A DNA stretch of 64,000 bases from Contendibacter sp031732755 (GTDB lineage Bacteria; Pseudomonadota; Gammaproteobacteria; Competibacterales; Competibacteraceae): the NCBI GenBank assembly GCA_031732755.1, contig JAVMKI010000066.1, forward strand, positions 1-64,000, written 5' to 3'. Positions 1 through 9,678 of this stretch are shown here, piece after piece (position 1 is the stretch's first letter; every line of letters begins with the position of its first letter). Under the pieces are notes generated by a model. It did no database searches, was not told the DNA's origin, and saw only the letters and a list, made by a program, of their open reading frames with translations. The translations under genes were made by a program, and so were the position numbers.

Positions 1-839
<839 letters not shown>

Positions 840-908
840 TGGGGAATTCCTCTAAAACTCGTTCTGTAAATCGCTCGGGAGAGAAAGGTTCCGTGAGATG
901 AGGCGCGC

Positions 909-1199
909 TTACTTTTCGATGACGGCCATGATCTCGTCTTCGCGCATGATGATCAGCTCTTCGCCGTCCACTTTGACTTCGCTGCCCGAATATTTGCCGA
1001 ACAGGATATGGTCGCCGACCTTGACATCCAGCGGCCGCACGTCGCCGTTTTCCAACAGCTTGCCGCGACCCACCGCCTGCACGGTGCCACGCGACGGCTT
1101 CTCGGCGGCGGCGCCGGGCAGCACGATGCCCCCCGGACTCTTGGTTTCTTCCTCAACGCGTTTGATTACGACCCGATCATGCAACGGCCGAAGATTCAT
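909..1199 (-). CDS. groES: GroES co-chaperonin, 10 kDa
   Basis: This is a 96-residue GroES that caps the GroEL ring. It starts MNLRPLHDRVV and has the mobile loop around KSPGGIVLPGAA and the roof/C-terminal segment with YSGSEV and IMREDEIMAVIE. The reading frame is open for six more codons upstream (from 1217), but the family starts at MN(I/L)RPLHDR, and a GGAG site lies about 10 bases before the start at 1199, so this start was chosen. It is the first gene of groES-groEL and follows a CIRCE operator by about 60 bases, so heat induction through HrcA repression is expected. Confidence 0.97.
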   Translation of the reverse strand: MNLRPLHDRVVIKRVEEETKSPGGIVLPGAAAEKPSRGTVQAVGRGKLLENGDVRPLDVKVGDHILFGKYSGSEVKVDGEELIIMREDEIMAVIEK

Positions 1200-1260
1200 C
1201 GATGACATCTCCATCAAGGTTTACGAAAAATGGGGTGATTGGGGGTTGGCGCCGACTCTG

Positions 1261-1287
1261 TTAGCACTCACCTCTAGTGAGTGCTAA
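1261..1287. promoter_or_regulatory. CIRCE operator (HrcA binding site)
   Basis: A perfect inverted repeat, TTAGCACTC - 9 bases - GAGTGCTAA, matches the CIRCE consensus on both arms. It lies between the groES promoter and the groES start and overlaps the last base of the -10 box, so HrcA bound here would block transcription initiation. It would also sit in the 5' end of the mRNA. Confidence 0.97.
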
Positions 1288-1314
1288 TCATAGCCAGCAA
1301 AACCACCCTGTCAA
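1287..1314 (-). promoter_or_regulatory. sigma70-type promoter of groES-groEL
   Basis: On the minus strand there is TTGACA (1309-1314), a 16-base spacer, then TATGAT (1287-1292). The -35 box is perfect and the -10 box has one mismatch. The -10 box abuts the CIRCE operator. This is the vegetative promoter type expected when control is by HrcA repression. No clear sigma32 promoter was recognised, but one was not searched for exhaustively. Confidence 0.85.
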
Positions 1315-1399
1315 GGGCTTGTCGGTGAAGTGGGGCGGGACAGGAAATTTTCAAGGGGTGGCGGGAAGAAAATAGCGTGGGCGGTTCCACCCGGAAATT

Positions 1400-3742
1400 T
1401 TACGACGAGGCGTGATCCATCACCGCGACACCGTCCCAGAGCCGCCAACCACTCTTGCCCGCTTGCTTGGCGGCGTACATCGCCAAGTCGGCGCAATGCG
1501 CCAAGTCCTTGGCCGAGCTAGCATGGTCTGGATACAGGGCGATGCCAATACTGGTCGAAATCCGCGCCGGTCCCTGCGAAAGGGCAAAAGACTGGCCGAT
1601 CCGGGTGATGATCTTCTGCGCCACGTTCGTGGCGTCTCGCGGTTGCGCGATTGTCGTCAGCACCACGGCGAACTCGTCGCCACCCAGGCGAGCCGCCGTG
1701 TCGCTCTCACGGAGGGTGGTTTGCAAGCGCTGACCGACTTGACACAACAACTCATCACCGGCCGCGTGGCCCAGCGTGTCGTTGACCGCCTTGAACCCGT
1801 CGAGATCGAGCCACAGCACCGCCACGGTTCGCTGACCACGACTGGCCAGCCGCAACGCCTGCTCCAGGCGGTCCCAGAACAGATTACGATTGGGCAACCG
1901 CGTCAGCGCGTCGAAGTGGGCCAATTCCCAGTTCTCTCGCTCGCGCGACCGGCGGTCCGTGATATCGTTCAGGATCACGATGGCGCCCACCACGGTCGCG
2001 CCATCCTGATCACAAAGCGTGGACCAGTGCACGCTCAACCATCGCCCGGCCAGACTCTGGAATTCACCATCGCTGGTCCGCAGACCCGCGGTCGTTTGCC
2101 ATTGGCGTTCCATCGCGGCCTGCTGGTCAGGACACACGCAATCTAGCCAGGAATGCCCCAACACCGCAGTCGCGGCCCGACCAGTAAGAAAACACCAGGG
2201 AAAGTTGACGTATTGACAACGCCCCTCGGCATCCACCTCGGCCATGCCGACCGGCGCGGCGGCCAGCATGGTCCGGTAACGCTGCTCGTTGAACGCCAGA
2301 TCACGGTTAATGCGCTGCAACTCAGCGGTTTGGGCCGCGACTTCCCGTTGCAACTGATCGGCGTAATCGGCCAGCACCTGCCGGGCCCGATACTCGGTGG
2401 TCACATCGGTCGCGGTGCCGCGATAACCGGCGAAACGACCCAGTTCATCCCGAAAGGGCACGCCATTCACCCGCAACCAACGCACCTCGTCGGCATCGTC
2501 GCGAACGCTAAGCAACACCTCCCGGAAGGGCCGCCGGGTCCGCAGCGCCCCACCCAAGATTTCGCGGTGATCCCCTGGAATGGCGTGAACGTTGGTCCAC
2601 CACGGCCCGGTGCGGGGCGTCAAATTCCAGACCAGACTACCGGTCAACCGGGTGACCAAGCCATCCGTGTTGACCTCCCACAGCAGATCGTCCGCGATCC
2701 GGCTCAGATCGCGAAACTGGGCGCGCGCCCAATCGCGGGCTTCGATAGCGCCGCCCAGCAGCAAACCGGTGAGCGCAACGGCGAGCATCGCCAATTGATA
2801 ATACAATGCCGCCTCTTGCCATCCACGCCATCCCACCAGCACCGTCAACCCCACGTTCAGCACGCAAATAGCCACGGTTACCGCCGACAAGCCACCGGTA
2901 ATGGCGATCCACGCCAGGGGTAGCAATACGAACAGAGTTAGAAAGGGGCGCGCCGGCGCGCCCAGGTCCAGCCAAGGTGGTGCTTCAAGCAGACTCGCCA
3001 GGACCAGGAGCAACCCCACGAAACAGGCGGGCCAGAACCACCGCCGTTCACGTGACGCCGACGGGAACGGCTGCCGCCAAACTCCCTTCTGGAGCCAGTC
3101 GCGCAGGCGCGGATGCAGATGCACCAGCAACAAGGGGGTCACGGTAACGATGCCGATGAAATCGCCGATCAACCCGTGGAGCCAAACCTGAAGCCCTGGA
3201 TCGGCGGCCAGGAAACCAGCGTACAGCAAACGCGCCGCGTTGAAGCCTGCCATCGCCAACCCACTGCCCAGCAGCGCCGCCCCCAAAAACCGCCAGGCAT
3301 AGGTCAGATTGGCGAAATTATTGTTGACTCGGCCAATGTTCCAGGCCCGCAATGCCGATGCCGCCAGCAGATAAGCGACCACCGCGATCAGTGAGGCGAC
3401 AAAATGATCGATCAACAACGATGCCAGCGAAACCGGCGCAGGCGCCGTCAGCCACAACAAGCCACCCAATGACCAGTCGGTGAGCAACGCCGGCACGAAC
3501 GCCCGCCACCCGAAGGTCAACAGGACGAAGAACAACAGCCCCACCAGTGGATGCCAAAGGCTGGTCTGGGTGCTGGGGGTACCGAGCAGCAAAGCGCCGA
3601 ATCGGATAGCGTGCCATGCAACGAAGTAGACGAGCCAAAACACCAACAACCGTCGTCGTTCCGGCTTCCAGCGGCGGACAAGTCCTGACCGGTCTCCGTT
3701 GGAAGCGCCGGAGGATGGTGTAGCATCGGGAGGCATCGGCAT
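1400..3742 (-). CDS. Membrane diguanylate cyclase with MASE1, PAS and GGDEF domains
   Basis: A 780-residue c-di-GMP synthase. Residues about 25-330 are hydrophobic with several membrane helices typical of a MASE1 sensor (VFWLVYFVAWHAIRFGALL, LTFGWRAFVPALLTDWSLGG). Two PAS-type segments follow: LLWEVNTDGLVTRLTG, then, after a coiled coil, MLAAAPVGMAEVDAEGRCQYVN. The C-terminal cyclase domain has WLDLDGFKAVNDTLGH and an intact GGDEF signature. A product-inhibition I-site (RESD) ends five residues before it, so feedback control by c-di-GMP is likely. No EAL domain is present. The gene is monocistronic and divergent from cutA. The start could be either of two ATGs six bases apart (3742 or 3736). 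The ligand sensed by MASE1 cannot be read from the sequence. Confidence 0.93.
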   Translation of the reverse strand: MPMPPDATPSSGASNGDRSGLVRRWKPERRRLLVFWLVYFVAWHAIRFGALLLGTPSTQTSLWHPLVGLLFFVLLTFGWRAFVPALLTDWSLGGLLWLTAPAPVSLASLLIDHFVASLIAVVAYLLAASALRAWNIGRVNNNFANLTYAWRFLGAALLGSGLAMAGFNAARLLYAGFLAADPGLQVWLHGLIGDFIGIVTVTPLLLVHLHPRLRDWLQKGVWRQPFPSASRERRWFWPACFVGLLLVLASLLEAPPWLDLGAPARPFLTLFVLLPLAWIAITGGLSAVTVAICVLNVGLTVLVGWRGWQEAALYYQLAMLAVALTGLLLGGAIEARDWARAQFRDLSRIADDLLWEVNTDGLVTRLTGSLVWNLTPRTGPWWTNVHAIPGDHREILGGALRTRRPFREVLLSVRDDADEVRWLRVNGVPFRDELGRFAGYRGTATDVTTEYRARQVLADYADQLQREVAAQTAELQRINRDLAFNEQRYRTMLAAAPVGMAEVDAEGRCQYVNFPWCFLTGRAATAVLGHSWLDCVCPDQQAAMERQWQTTAGLRTSDGEFQSLAGRWLSVHWSTLCDQDGATVVGAIVILNDITDRRSRERENWELAHFDALTRLPNRNLFWDRLEQALRLASRGQRTVAVLWLDLDGFKAVNDTLGHAAGDELLCQVGQRLQTTLRESDTAARLGGDEFAVVLTTIAQPRDATNVAQKIITRIGQSFALSQGPARISTSIGIALYPDHASSAKDLAHCADLAMYAAKQAGKSGWRLWDGVAVMDHASS

Positions 3743-3888
3743 GGTTCCGAATCAAGGTTGGCAGTGGGTGAACCATTCATCCGGGCACGGCGCTGGCAAC
3801 CACAACCATCACGGCCGGTCATAGTCCAATTATTGATTGCCGCCCACTGAATTTTTCAAGATAACAGCTTTATCTAGCAAGATACACC

Positions 3889-4218
3889 ATGAGCCTAACG
3901 CCCCTGATTATCCTTTGTACCTGTCCAGACCAGGCCATCGCCGAACGCATCGCCGAAGCCGTGGTCGGCGAACGACTGGCCGCCTGTGTCAACATCGTGC
4001 CCGGCCTGACTTCGATCTACCGCTGGGAAGGTCGGATTCAGCACGATGCCGAGTGGTTGTTGCTGATCAAGACCCGCCAGGCGGTTTACTCGCGGTTGGA
4101 GGCGCGTATCCGCGCGCTGCATCCTTACCAGGTCCCGGAGATCATCGCCCTGCCGATTCAGACTGGGTCGGCGGCATACCTGGACTGGATCGCGGACAAC
4201 ACGGGAGCGTCGGAATGA
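3889..4218 (+). CDS. cutA: CutA-like divalent cation tolerance protein
   Basis: A small trimeric cytosolic protein of 109 residues, the usual CutA length. Family hallmarks are CTCPD near residue 11, AACVNIVPGLTSIYRWEG around 32-49, and LHPYQVPEIIALP near 84. CutA is linked to copper/divalent metal tolerance, but its biochemical role is still debated. Its stop overlaps the start of dsbD (ATGA), so the two genes are translationally coupled. The cutA-dsbD pair close to groESL is a familiar gammaproteobacterial arrangement. Confidence 0.95.
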   Translation: MSLTPLIILCTCPDQAIAERIAEAVVGERLAACVNIVPGLTSIYRWEGRIQHDAEWLLLIKTRQAVYSRLEARIRALHPYQVPEIIALPIQTGSAAYLDWIADNTGASE

Positions 4219-6116
4219 AGCGTTCGTTTCCGGCGCGGCCCTGGCTGACGCTGCTAACGCTGTTGGCGTTGCTGGCGGAACCGGCGGCGGGTGGATTGCT
4301 CGACCGTTTCGGCCCCTCGTCCCAAGACCGGATTCTCGAAGCGGATCAAGCATTCCAGTTAGCCGTCAACGCGCCCGATCCGCTGACCTTGGAAGCCCGC
4401 TGGTTCATCGCGCCCGGCTACTACCTCTATCGCGACAAATTCCGGCTGAGCCTGGTGGACGCCCAGGGCATCACGATGACCGGGATGGAAATCCCGCCCG
4501 GCGAACCCAAGGACGATCCCTATTTCGGGCCGCAACCCATTTTCCACCACGAAGCCGTCGTCGTCGCCCGACTGCAACGCGAACCCGCTGACGCGCGAAC
4601 CGTGCGACTGAAAGCCGACTATCAGGGTTGCGCCGAAGTGGGAATCTGCTATCCGCCGTTGAGTCAAACCGTAACCGTGGTCTTGCCGGCCCGCTCTCCC
4701 GCCCCGCTGCCAGAAAAGGCGGCGGTAACGACCGGACCCTCGGCGTCTCCATCGCCAATCGCGCCATCCTCCTCGCGCACGCCCACGAGCGCCAATGTCG
4801 AATCCACCGAAGCTGAACCCGATCGATTGGCGCGGCTGCTAAACCAGCAGCGCTTTCTGGCCATTCCAGCGTTTTTCGGTTTTGGCCTGCTGCTGGCGTT
4901 CACGCCCTGCGTATTTCCAATGATCCCGATCCTGTCCAGCCTGATTGCGGGTCAGGGCGCCAATCTGACCCGTCGGCGGGCACTCTGGCTGTCGCTGACC
5001 TACGTATTGGCGATGGCGGCGACTTACACCGTGGCCGGCGTGCTGGCGGCGCTGCTGGGGCAGAACGTTCAGGCATGGTTTCAAAATCCCTGGGTGGTCG
5101 GTGCGTTCGGCGGCCTGTTTATCCTGCTGGCGCTGTCCATGTTCGGCTTCTATGACCTACAGTTGTCGGCTGATCTGCAACACCGACTGACGCAGTGGAG
5201 CAATCGGCAGCGCGGTGGCCACCATATCGGCGTGGCGGTCATGGGTTTCCTGTCGGCGTTGATCGTGGGACCGTGCGTGGCTCCACCGCTGATCGGCGCC
5301 TTGACCTTTATCGCGGTCACCGGCGACCTCGTGCTGGGCGCGGCGGCGCTATTCGCGCTGAGTCTGGGCATGGGGGCGCCGCTACTGATCATCGGTGCTT
5401 CCACCGGCCATTGGTTGCCGCGCGCCGGTCACTGGATGGAGCGGATCAAAAGCGTGTTTGGCGTGTTGCTGTTGGTGGTGGCGCTGAGCCTGCTAGGGCG
5501 CATCCTGCCAGCGGCGATCAGCATGGTGCTGTGGGCCACGCTGCTCATCGTCATCGCCACTTACATGGGGGCGCTGCAACCGGTGGCGCATGGCGCGCCG
5601 GCCTGGCGCATCCTGGTCAAGGGCCTTGGTCTGGTGCTGTTGATCTATGGCGTCCTGCTGCTAGTGGGCGTGGCGGCCGGCGGGCGTGATCCGTTGCAAC
5701 CGCTACGTGGGGTCGGGTTGATGGCCAATGTCGCCAACGCCGCGCGGCCCCCGGCATTTCGCCCGGTCAAGACCGTAGCCGAACTGGATCGCGCCCTGCG
5801 CGAAGCCGACGGCCGTCCCGTGATGTTGGATTTCTACGCCGACTGGTGCGTGAGCTGCCAGGAACTGGAGCGCGAAACCTTTACCGACCCCGCGGTGCAG
5901 TCGGCGCTGGCCAACCTGGTGACGCTTCAAGCGGATGTGACGGCCAACGACGAAGCGGATCAGGCGCTCTTGCAACGCTTCGGCGTCATTGGCCCACCCA
6001 CCCTGTTATTCTTCGGCCCGGATGGTCAGGAACGCCGCGACCAGCGGGTGGTGGGCTTCATGGCGGCGGAACCGTTCAACGCGCATCTGCGGTCAGCCTT
6101 ACAGCTTCGGAATTGA
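4215..6116 (+). CDS. dsbD: Thiol:disulfide interchange protein DsbD
   Basis: A 633-residue inner-membrane reductase that carries electrons from cytosolic thioredoxin to periplasmic DsbC, DsbG and CcmG. The order is: signal peptide (residues 1-26), periplasmic alpha domain with the Cys pair in QGCAEVGICYPP, central eight-helix beta domain with the two functional Cys in FTPCVFPMIP and VGPCVAPPL, and C-terminal thioredoxin-like gamma domain with the WCVSC active site. All six functional cysteines are present. The frame is open far upstream in the cutA region, but the start at 4215, overlapping the cutA stop, gives a proper signal peptide. Confidence 0.96.
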   Translation: MKRSFPARPWLTLLTLLALLAEPAAGGLLDRFGPSSQDRILEADQAFQLAVNAPDPLTLEARWFIAPGYYLYRDKFRLSLVDAQGITMTGMEIPPGEPKDDPYFGPQPIFHHEAVVVARLQREPADARTVRLKADYQGCAEVGICYPPLSQTVTVVLPARSPAPLPEKAAVTTGPSASPSPIAPSSSRTPTSANVESTEAEPDRLARLLNQQRFLAIPAFFGFGLLLAFTPCVFPMIPILSSLIAGQGANLTRRRALWLSLTYVLAMAATYTVAGVLAALLGQNVQAWFQNPWVVGAFGGLFILLALSMFGFYDLQLSADLQHRLTQWSNRQRGGHHIGVAVMGFLSALIVGPCVAPPLIGALTFIAVTGDLVLGAAALFALSLGMGAPLLIIGASTGHWLPRAGHWMERIKSVFGVLLLVVALSLLGRILPAAISMVLWATLLIVIATYMGALQPVAHGAPAWRILVKGLGLVLLIYGVLLLVGVAAGGRDPLQPLRGVGLMANVANAARPPAFRPVKTVAELDRALREADGRPVMLDFYADWCVSCQELERETFTDPAVQSALANLVTLQADVTANDEADQALLQRFGVIGPPTLLFFGPDGQERRDQRVVGFMAAEPFNAHLRSALQLRN

Positions 6117-6243
6117 TCGTTTGGCTGAAATTTGCGGCGAATGCGCCGACATCGGCGGTGAAATGCTGTCTTTCCGACTGGACAAGCCACCAGGGTTCAT
6201 GCAGAATCGCGCCCCTCGCCTGACCAGGATGCCTGCTTGACTC

Positions 6244-6696
6244 ATGGCTAAACTGTTGTTGTTGAACGGACCCAATCTCAACCTGCTAGGCACGCGGGAG
6301 CCTGGCGTCTACGGTTCCACCACCCTCGCCGTCATCGAGCAACACTGCGTGGAACTGGCGCGGGAATTGGGGCCGCATGAACTGGCCTGCTTCCAGAGCA
6401 ACGCTGAACATGCGCTCATCGAACGCATCCACGCCGCTCGTCAGGAAGGCGTCGCCTTCATCGTGATCAACCCCGCCGCTTTCACCCATACCAGCGTGGC
6501 CCTGCGCGACGCCCTGCTTGGGGTCGGCATCCCATTCATCGAGTTGCATCTATCCAACGTGTTTGCCCGCGAACCGTTTCGCCACCACTCCTATCTGTCG
6601 GACATCGCGGTGGGAATCATCAGCGGACTGGGCGCGCAAGGCTACGACCTGGCGGTGCGCGCCGCCGATCACCATCTCGCCACGCCACGCCGGTAA
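6244..6696 (+). CDS. aroQ: Type II 3-dehydroquinate dehydratase
   Basis: A 150-residue dodecameric shikimate-pathway enzyme that converts 3-dehydroquinate to 3-dehydroshikimate. Signatures are LLLNGPNLNLLGTREPGVYG (catalytic Arg and Tyr loop), FQSNAEHALIERIH, NPAAFTHTSVALRDAL, and EVHLSN-like ELHLSN with the catalytic His. It is followed after 8 bases by accB, the standard gammaproteobacterial aroQ-accB-accC order. It supplies chorismate, which is also the inferred feedstock of the chorismatase at 27979. Confidence 0.97.
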   Translation: MAKLLLLNGPNLNLLGTREPGVYGSTTLAVIEQHCVELARELGPHELACFQSNAEHALIERIHAARQEGVAFIVINPAAFTHTSVALRDALLGVGIPFIELHLSNVFAREPFRHHSYLSDIAVGIISGLGAQGYDLAVRAADHHLATPRR

Positions 6697-6704
6697 CCGC
6701 CGCC

Positions 6705-7202
6705 ATGCCGATGGACATCCGCAAGATCAAGAAGCTGATCGAACTGCTCGAAAGCTCGGCGGTGGCCGAAATCGAAATCAAGGAGGGCGAGGATTCGGTA
6801 CGCATCAGCCGCCATCCCCAGAATGGGGCCTCGGTCATGATGCCATCGCAACCACCACTATGGGCCGCGCCCGCCGCCTACGGTTTTCCGCCCACCGCGC
6901 CGGTCATGCCGGTCCCCGCGCCGCCCACCGCCACCCCGGATCCCACCCCCGCCGCTGAGGTAATTCCAGGTCATGTGTTGCGTTCGCCGATGGTCGGAAC
7001 TTTCTACCGTTCCGCCGCGCCGGGCGGCAAGCCTTTCATTGAAATCGGCCAGCACGTCAACACCGGCGATCCGGTCTGCATCATCGAAGCGATGAAGATG
7101 TTCAACCAGATCGAGGCCGACCATGCCGGCACGGTGACCCGTATCCTGGCCGAGAACGGCCAGCCGGTCGAATACGACCAGCCGCTGCTGGTGATCGAAT
7201 AA
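6705..7202 (+). CDS. accB: Biotin carboxyl carrier protein of acetyl-CoA carboxylase
   Basis: A 165-residue BCCP. The N-terminal helical region (MDIRKIKKLIELLESS) is followed by a Pro/Ala-rich flexible linker (about residues 55-90) and a biotinyl domain with the EAMKM motif; Lys131 is the biotin attachment site. It carries CO2 between AccC and the AccAD transferase for malonyl-CoA synthesis. The start could be 6705 or 6711, two codons apart. It is 7 bases upstream of accC, so co-expression is expected. AccD is encoded separately at 47455. Confidence 0.97.
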   Translation: MPMDIRKIKKLIELLESSAVAEIEIKEGEDSVRISRHPQNGASVMMPSQPPLWAAPAAYGFPPTAPVMPVPAPPTATPDPTPAAEVIPGHVLRSPMVGTFYRSAAPGGKPFIEIGQHVNTGDPVCIIEAMKMFNQIEADHAGTVTRILAENGQPVEYDQPLLVIE

Positions 7203-7209
7203 CCGCGCC

Positions 7210-8556
7210 ATGCTCGAAAAAGTCGTCATCGCCAACCGGGGTGAAATCGCCCTGCGCATCCTGCGTGCCTGCCGCGAGCTGGGAATTCGCACCGTTGCCG
7301 TGCACTCCACGGTAGACCGGGAGCTCAAGCATGTGCGCCTGGCCGACGAAACGGTCTGCATCGGCCCACCGCCCGCCGCCGATAGTTACCTGAACATGCC
7401 GGCGATCATCAGCGCCGCCGAGGTGACCGATGCCGTGGCGATTCATCCCGGTTATGGCTTCTTGTCGGAAAACGCCGATTTCGCCGAGCGGGTGGAACAG
7501 AGCGGCTTTATCTTCATCGGTCCCCGCCCGGACACCATCCGGCTGATGGGCGACAAGGTTTCCGCCATCCGCGCGATGAAGGAGGCCGGTGTGCCCTGCG
7601 TGCCGGGATCGGACGGGCCACTGGGCGATGACGACCAGGAAAACCTGCGCATTGCCCACGCGATCGGTTACCCCATCATCATCAAGGCCGCCGGCGGCGG
7701 CGGCGGGCGCGGGATGCGGGTGGTGCATGGCGAAGCGGCTCTATTGACCACCCTCGACCTGACCCGCAGCGAGGCCAACGCGGCGTTCGGCAACCCCACC
7801 GTATACATGGAAAAGTACCTGGATCATCCCCGTCATGTCGAAATCCAGGTGCTGGCCGACACGCATGGCCACGCGATTCATCTCGGCGAACGCGACTGTT
7901 CGATGCAGCGCCGTCACCAGAAGGTGATCGAGGAAGCCCCGGCCCCCGGCATGAGCGCCGAACAGCGCCGCCACATCGGTCAAATCTGTGTCGAGGCCTG
8001 CCAACGGATCGGTTATCGCGGCGCGGGAACCTTCGAGTTTCTGTACCAGGATGGCGAGTTCTATTTCATCGAAATGAACACCCGGGTTCAAGTCGAGCAT
8101 CCCGTGACCGAGTGGATCACCGGCGTGGACATTGTCCGGGAGCAACTCCGCATCGCCGCTGGCGAGCCACTCGACTACCGTCAGGACCAAATTCGTATTC
8201 GCGGTCACGCCCTGGAATGTCGGTTGAACGCCGAAGATCCGGACACTTTCATGCCTTCACCGGGGACAATCACCCAGTATCACCCGCCGGGCGGGCCGGG
8301 CATCCGGGTGGATTCCCATCTTTACAACGGTTACCGGGTGCCGCCGAATTACGATTCGATGATCGGCAAGCTGATCGCCCACGGGGAAACCCGCGCCATC
8401 GCCATCGCGCGGATGCGCAACGCCTTGGCCGAGTTGGTGATCGAGGGCATCAAGACCAACGCCCCTCTGCACCGGCGCATCCTCGGCGACGCCCGTTTCA
8501 TCGCTGGTGGCACCGACATTCATTATCTGGAACGACAGTTGCTCGAAGCGCGCTGA
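7210..8556 (+). CDS. accC: Biotin carboxylase subunit of acetyl-CoA carboxylase
   Basis: A 448-residue ATP-grasp enzyme that carboxylates biotin on BCCP; the E. coli protein is 449 residues. Visible are the N-terminal preATP-grasp segment (VVIANRGEIALRILRACRE), the Gly-rich ATP loop KAAGGGGGRGMRVV, the ERDCSMQRRHQK segment, and the catalytic region EMNTRVQVEHPVTE with the metal-binding Glu and Arg. It is complete and undamaged. It lies directly after accB and 111 bases before prmA. Confidence 0.98.
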   Translation: MLEKVVIANRGEIALRILRACRELGIRTVAVHSTVDRELKHVRLADETVCIGPPPAADSYLNMPAIISAAEVTDAVAIHPGYGFLSENADFAERVEQSGFIFIGPRPDTIRLMGDKVSAIRAMKEAGVPCVPGSDGPLGDDDQENLRIAHAIGYPIIIKAAGGGGGRGMRVVHGEAALLTTLDLTRSEANAAFGNPTVYMEKYLDHPRHVEIQVLADTHGHAIHLGERDCSMQRRHQKVIEEAPAPGMSAEQRRHIGQICVEACQRIGYRGAGTFEFLYQDGEFYFIEMNTRVQVEHPVTEWITGVDIVREQLRIAAGEPLDYRQDQIRIRGHALECRLNAEDPDTFMPSPGTITQYHPPGGPGIRVDSHLYNGYRVPPNYDSMIGKLIAHGETRAIAIARMRNALAELVIEGIKTNAPLHRRILGDARFIAGGTDIHYLERQLLEAR

Positions 8557-8667
8557 CCGGTTTCGCGCGGTTGGAGCAGGGTAGCCTGGGAATGAATGCG
8601 CCAGCATTCTCTCTCCATCAATGCAATACTTCCCGGTATTCCGTGTCTTCCGTGGACCCAATATCCC

Positions 8668-9603
8668 ATGAGCGACGTTACCACCGCCCCCTGGTTGCAA
8701 CTGACTCTCGAAACCATCGACCATTCTTCCGAGCAACTGGAAGACGCCCTACTGCAAGCCGGCGCTCTGGCGGTAACCCTGGAGGATGCCGGCGACCAAC
8801 CGGTGCTGGAGCCAGCACCAGGCGAAACCCCACTGTGGCCACACACCCGTGTCACCGGTCTGTTCGACGCGCAGACCGACATTGAGGTGGTCAAGGGACA
8901 GTTGCGACGCTTCCTGCACTCTTCCCCTTTGCCGGAATGTCGACTGACCGCGTTGGAGGAACGCGATTGGGTGCGGGCCTGGATGGATCATTTCCACCCG
9001 ATGCGCTTTGGCCAGCAACTATGGGTCTGCCCGACGGGACAGACGCCGCCCGAACCAGCGGCGGTCAACATCCGACTAGACCCCGGACTGGCGTTTGGCA
9101 CCGGCACCCATCCAACCACGGCGCTGTGTCTGGAATGGCTCGACGGCGCGGACCTGACCGATAGAACCGTGCTGGATTACGGATGCGGTTCCGGGATTCT
9201 GGCCATTGCCGCCGCCAAGCTGGGTGCCCGCCGAGTCTGGGCGGTGGACATTGACCCCCAAGCGTTGCTGGCCAGCGACGACAACGCCGCCGAAAACGGG
9301 GTTGAGGACCGCATCGAGCTAGCCAGTCCGGCGGAACTGCCCACGGACCTGCGGGTGGATATCTTGCTAGCCAACATTCTAGCCGGCGTGCTGGTGCGGC
9401 TGGCACCGGAATTGGGCCGACGAGTACGACCGGATGGGCGGCTGGTATTGGCCGGCATTCTCGAATCGCACGCCGACGCGGTACAAGCGGCTTTCAGCCG
9501 CGATTTTACCTTTGACATCCGCCAGCACCGGGAGGATTGGGTATTGCTGGCGGGAATCCGGCTGGGAAGCTCGGGACCATCGCGACACACCGCGACGGAG
9601 TGA
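8668..9603 (+). CDS. prmA: Ribosomal protein L11 methyltransferase
   Basis: A 311-residue SAM-dependent methyltransferase that trimethylates ribosomal protein L11. The N-terminal L11-recognition domain (PWLQLTLETIDHSSEQLEDAL) leads to the class I fold with LDYGCGSGILAIAAAKLG (SAM site) and the family motif LLANILAGVLVRLAPEL. The frame is open to 8596, but the family starts close to PWLQL, so 8668 was preferred. It follows accC as in many gammaproteobacteria. A small stem-loop (GAATGC/GCATTC, 8594-8609) lies in the accC-prmA gap. Confidence 0.95.
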   Translation: MSDVTTAPWLQLTLETIDHSSEQLEDALLQAGALAVTLEDAGDQPVLEPAPGETPLWPHTRVTGLFDAQTDIEVVKGQLRRFLHSSPLPECRLTALEERDWVRAWMDHFHPMRFGQQLWVCPTGQTPPEPAAVNIRLDPGLAFGTGTHPTTALCLEWLDGADLTDRTVLDYGCGSGILAIAAAKLGARRVWAVDIDPQALLASDDNAAENGVEDRIELASPAELPTDLRVDILLANILAGVLVRLAPELGRRVRPDGRLVLAGILESHADAVQAAFSRDFTFDIRQHREDWVLLAGIRLGSSGPSRHTATE

Positions 9604-9639
9604 GCATCACCCGCAGGCGGAACGGTCTTATGGGTCAAA

Positions 9640-9666
9640 ACCGCTGGCGATACGCTCGCCAGCGGT
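9640..9666. terminator. Perfect 11-bp stem-loop between convergent genes (likely bidirectional terminator)
   Basis: ACCGCTGGCGA - TACGC - TCGCCAGCGGT forms an uninterrupted 11-bp stem with a 5-base loop. It sits between the convergent 3' ends of prmA (9603) and the receiver gene (9679). Only a short T-run (TTT) follows on the minus strand and none on the plus strand, so intrinsic termination may be weak. It could also belong to a dispersed palindromic repeat family. Confidence 0.55.
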
Positions 9667-9678
9667 CAGAACGGAACC

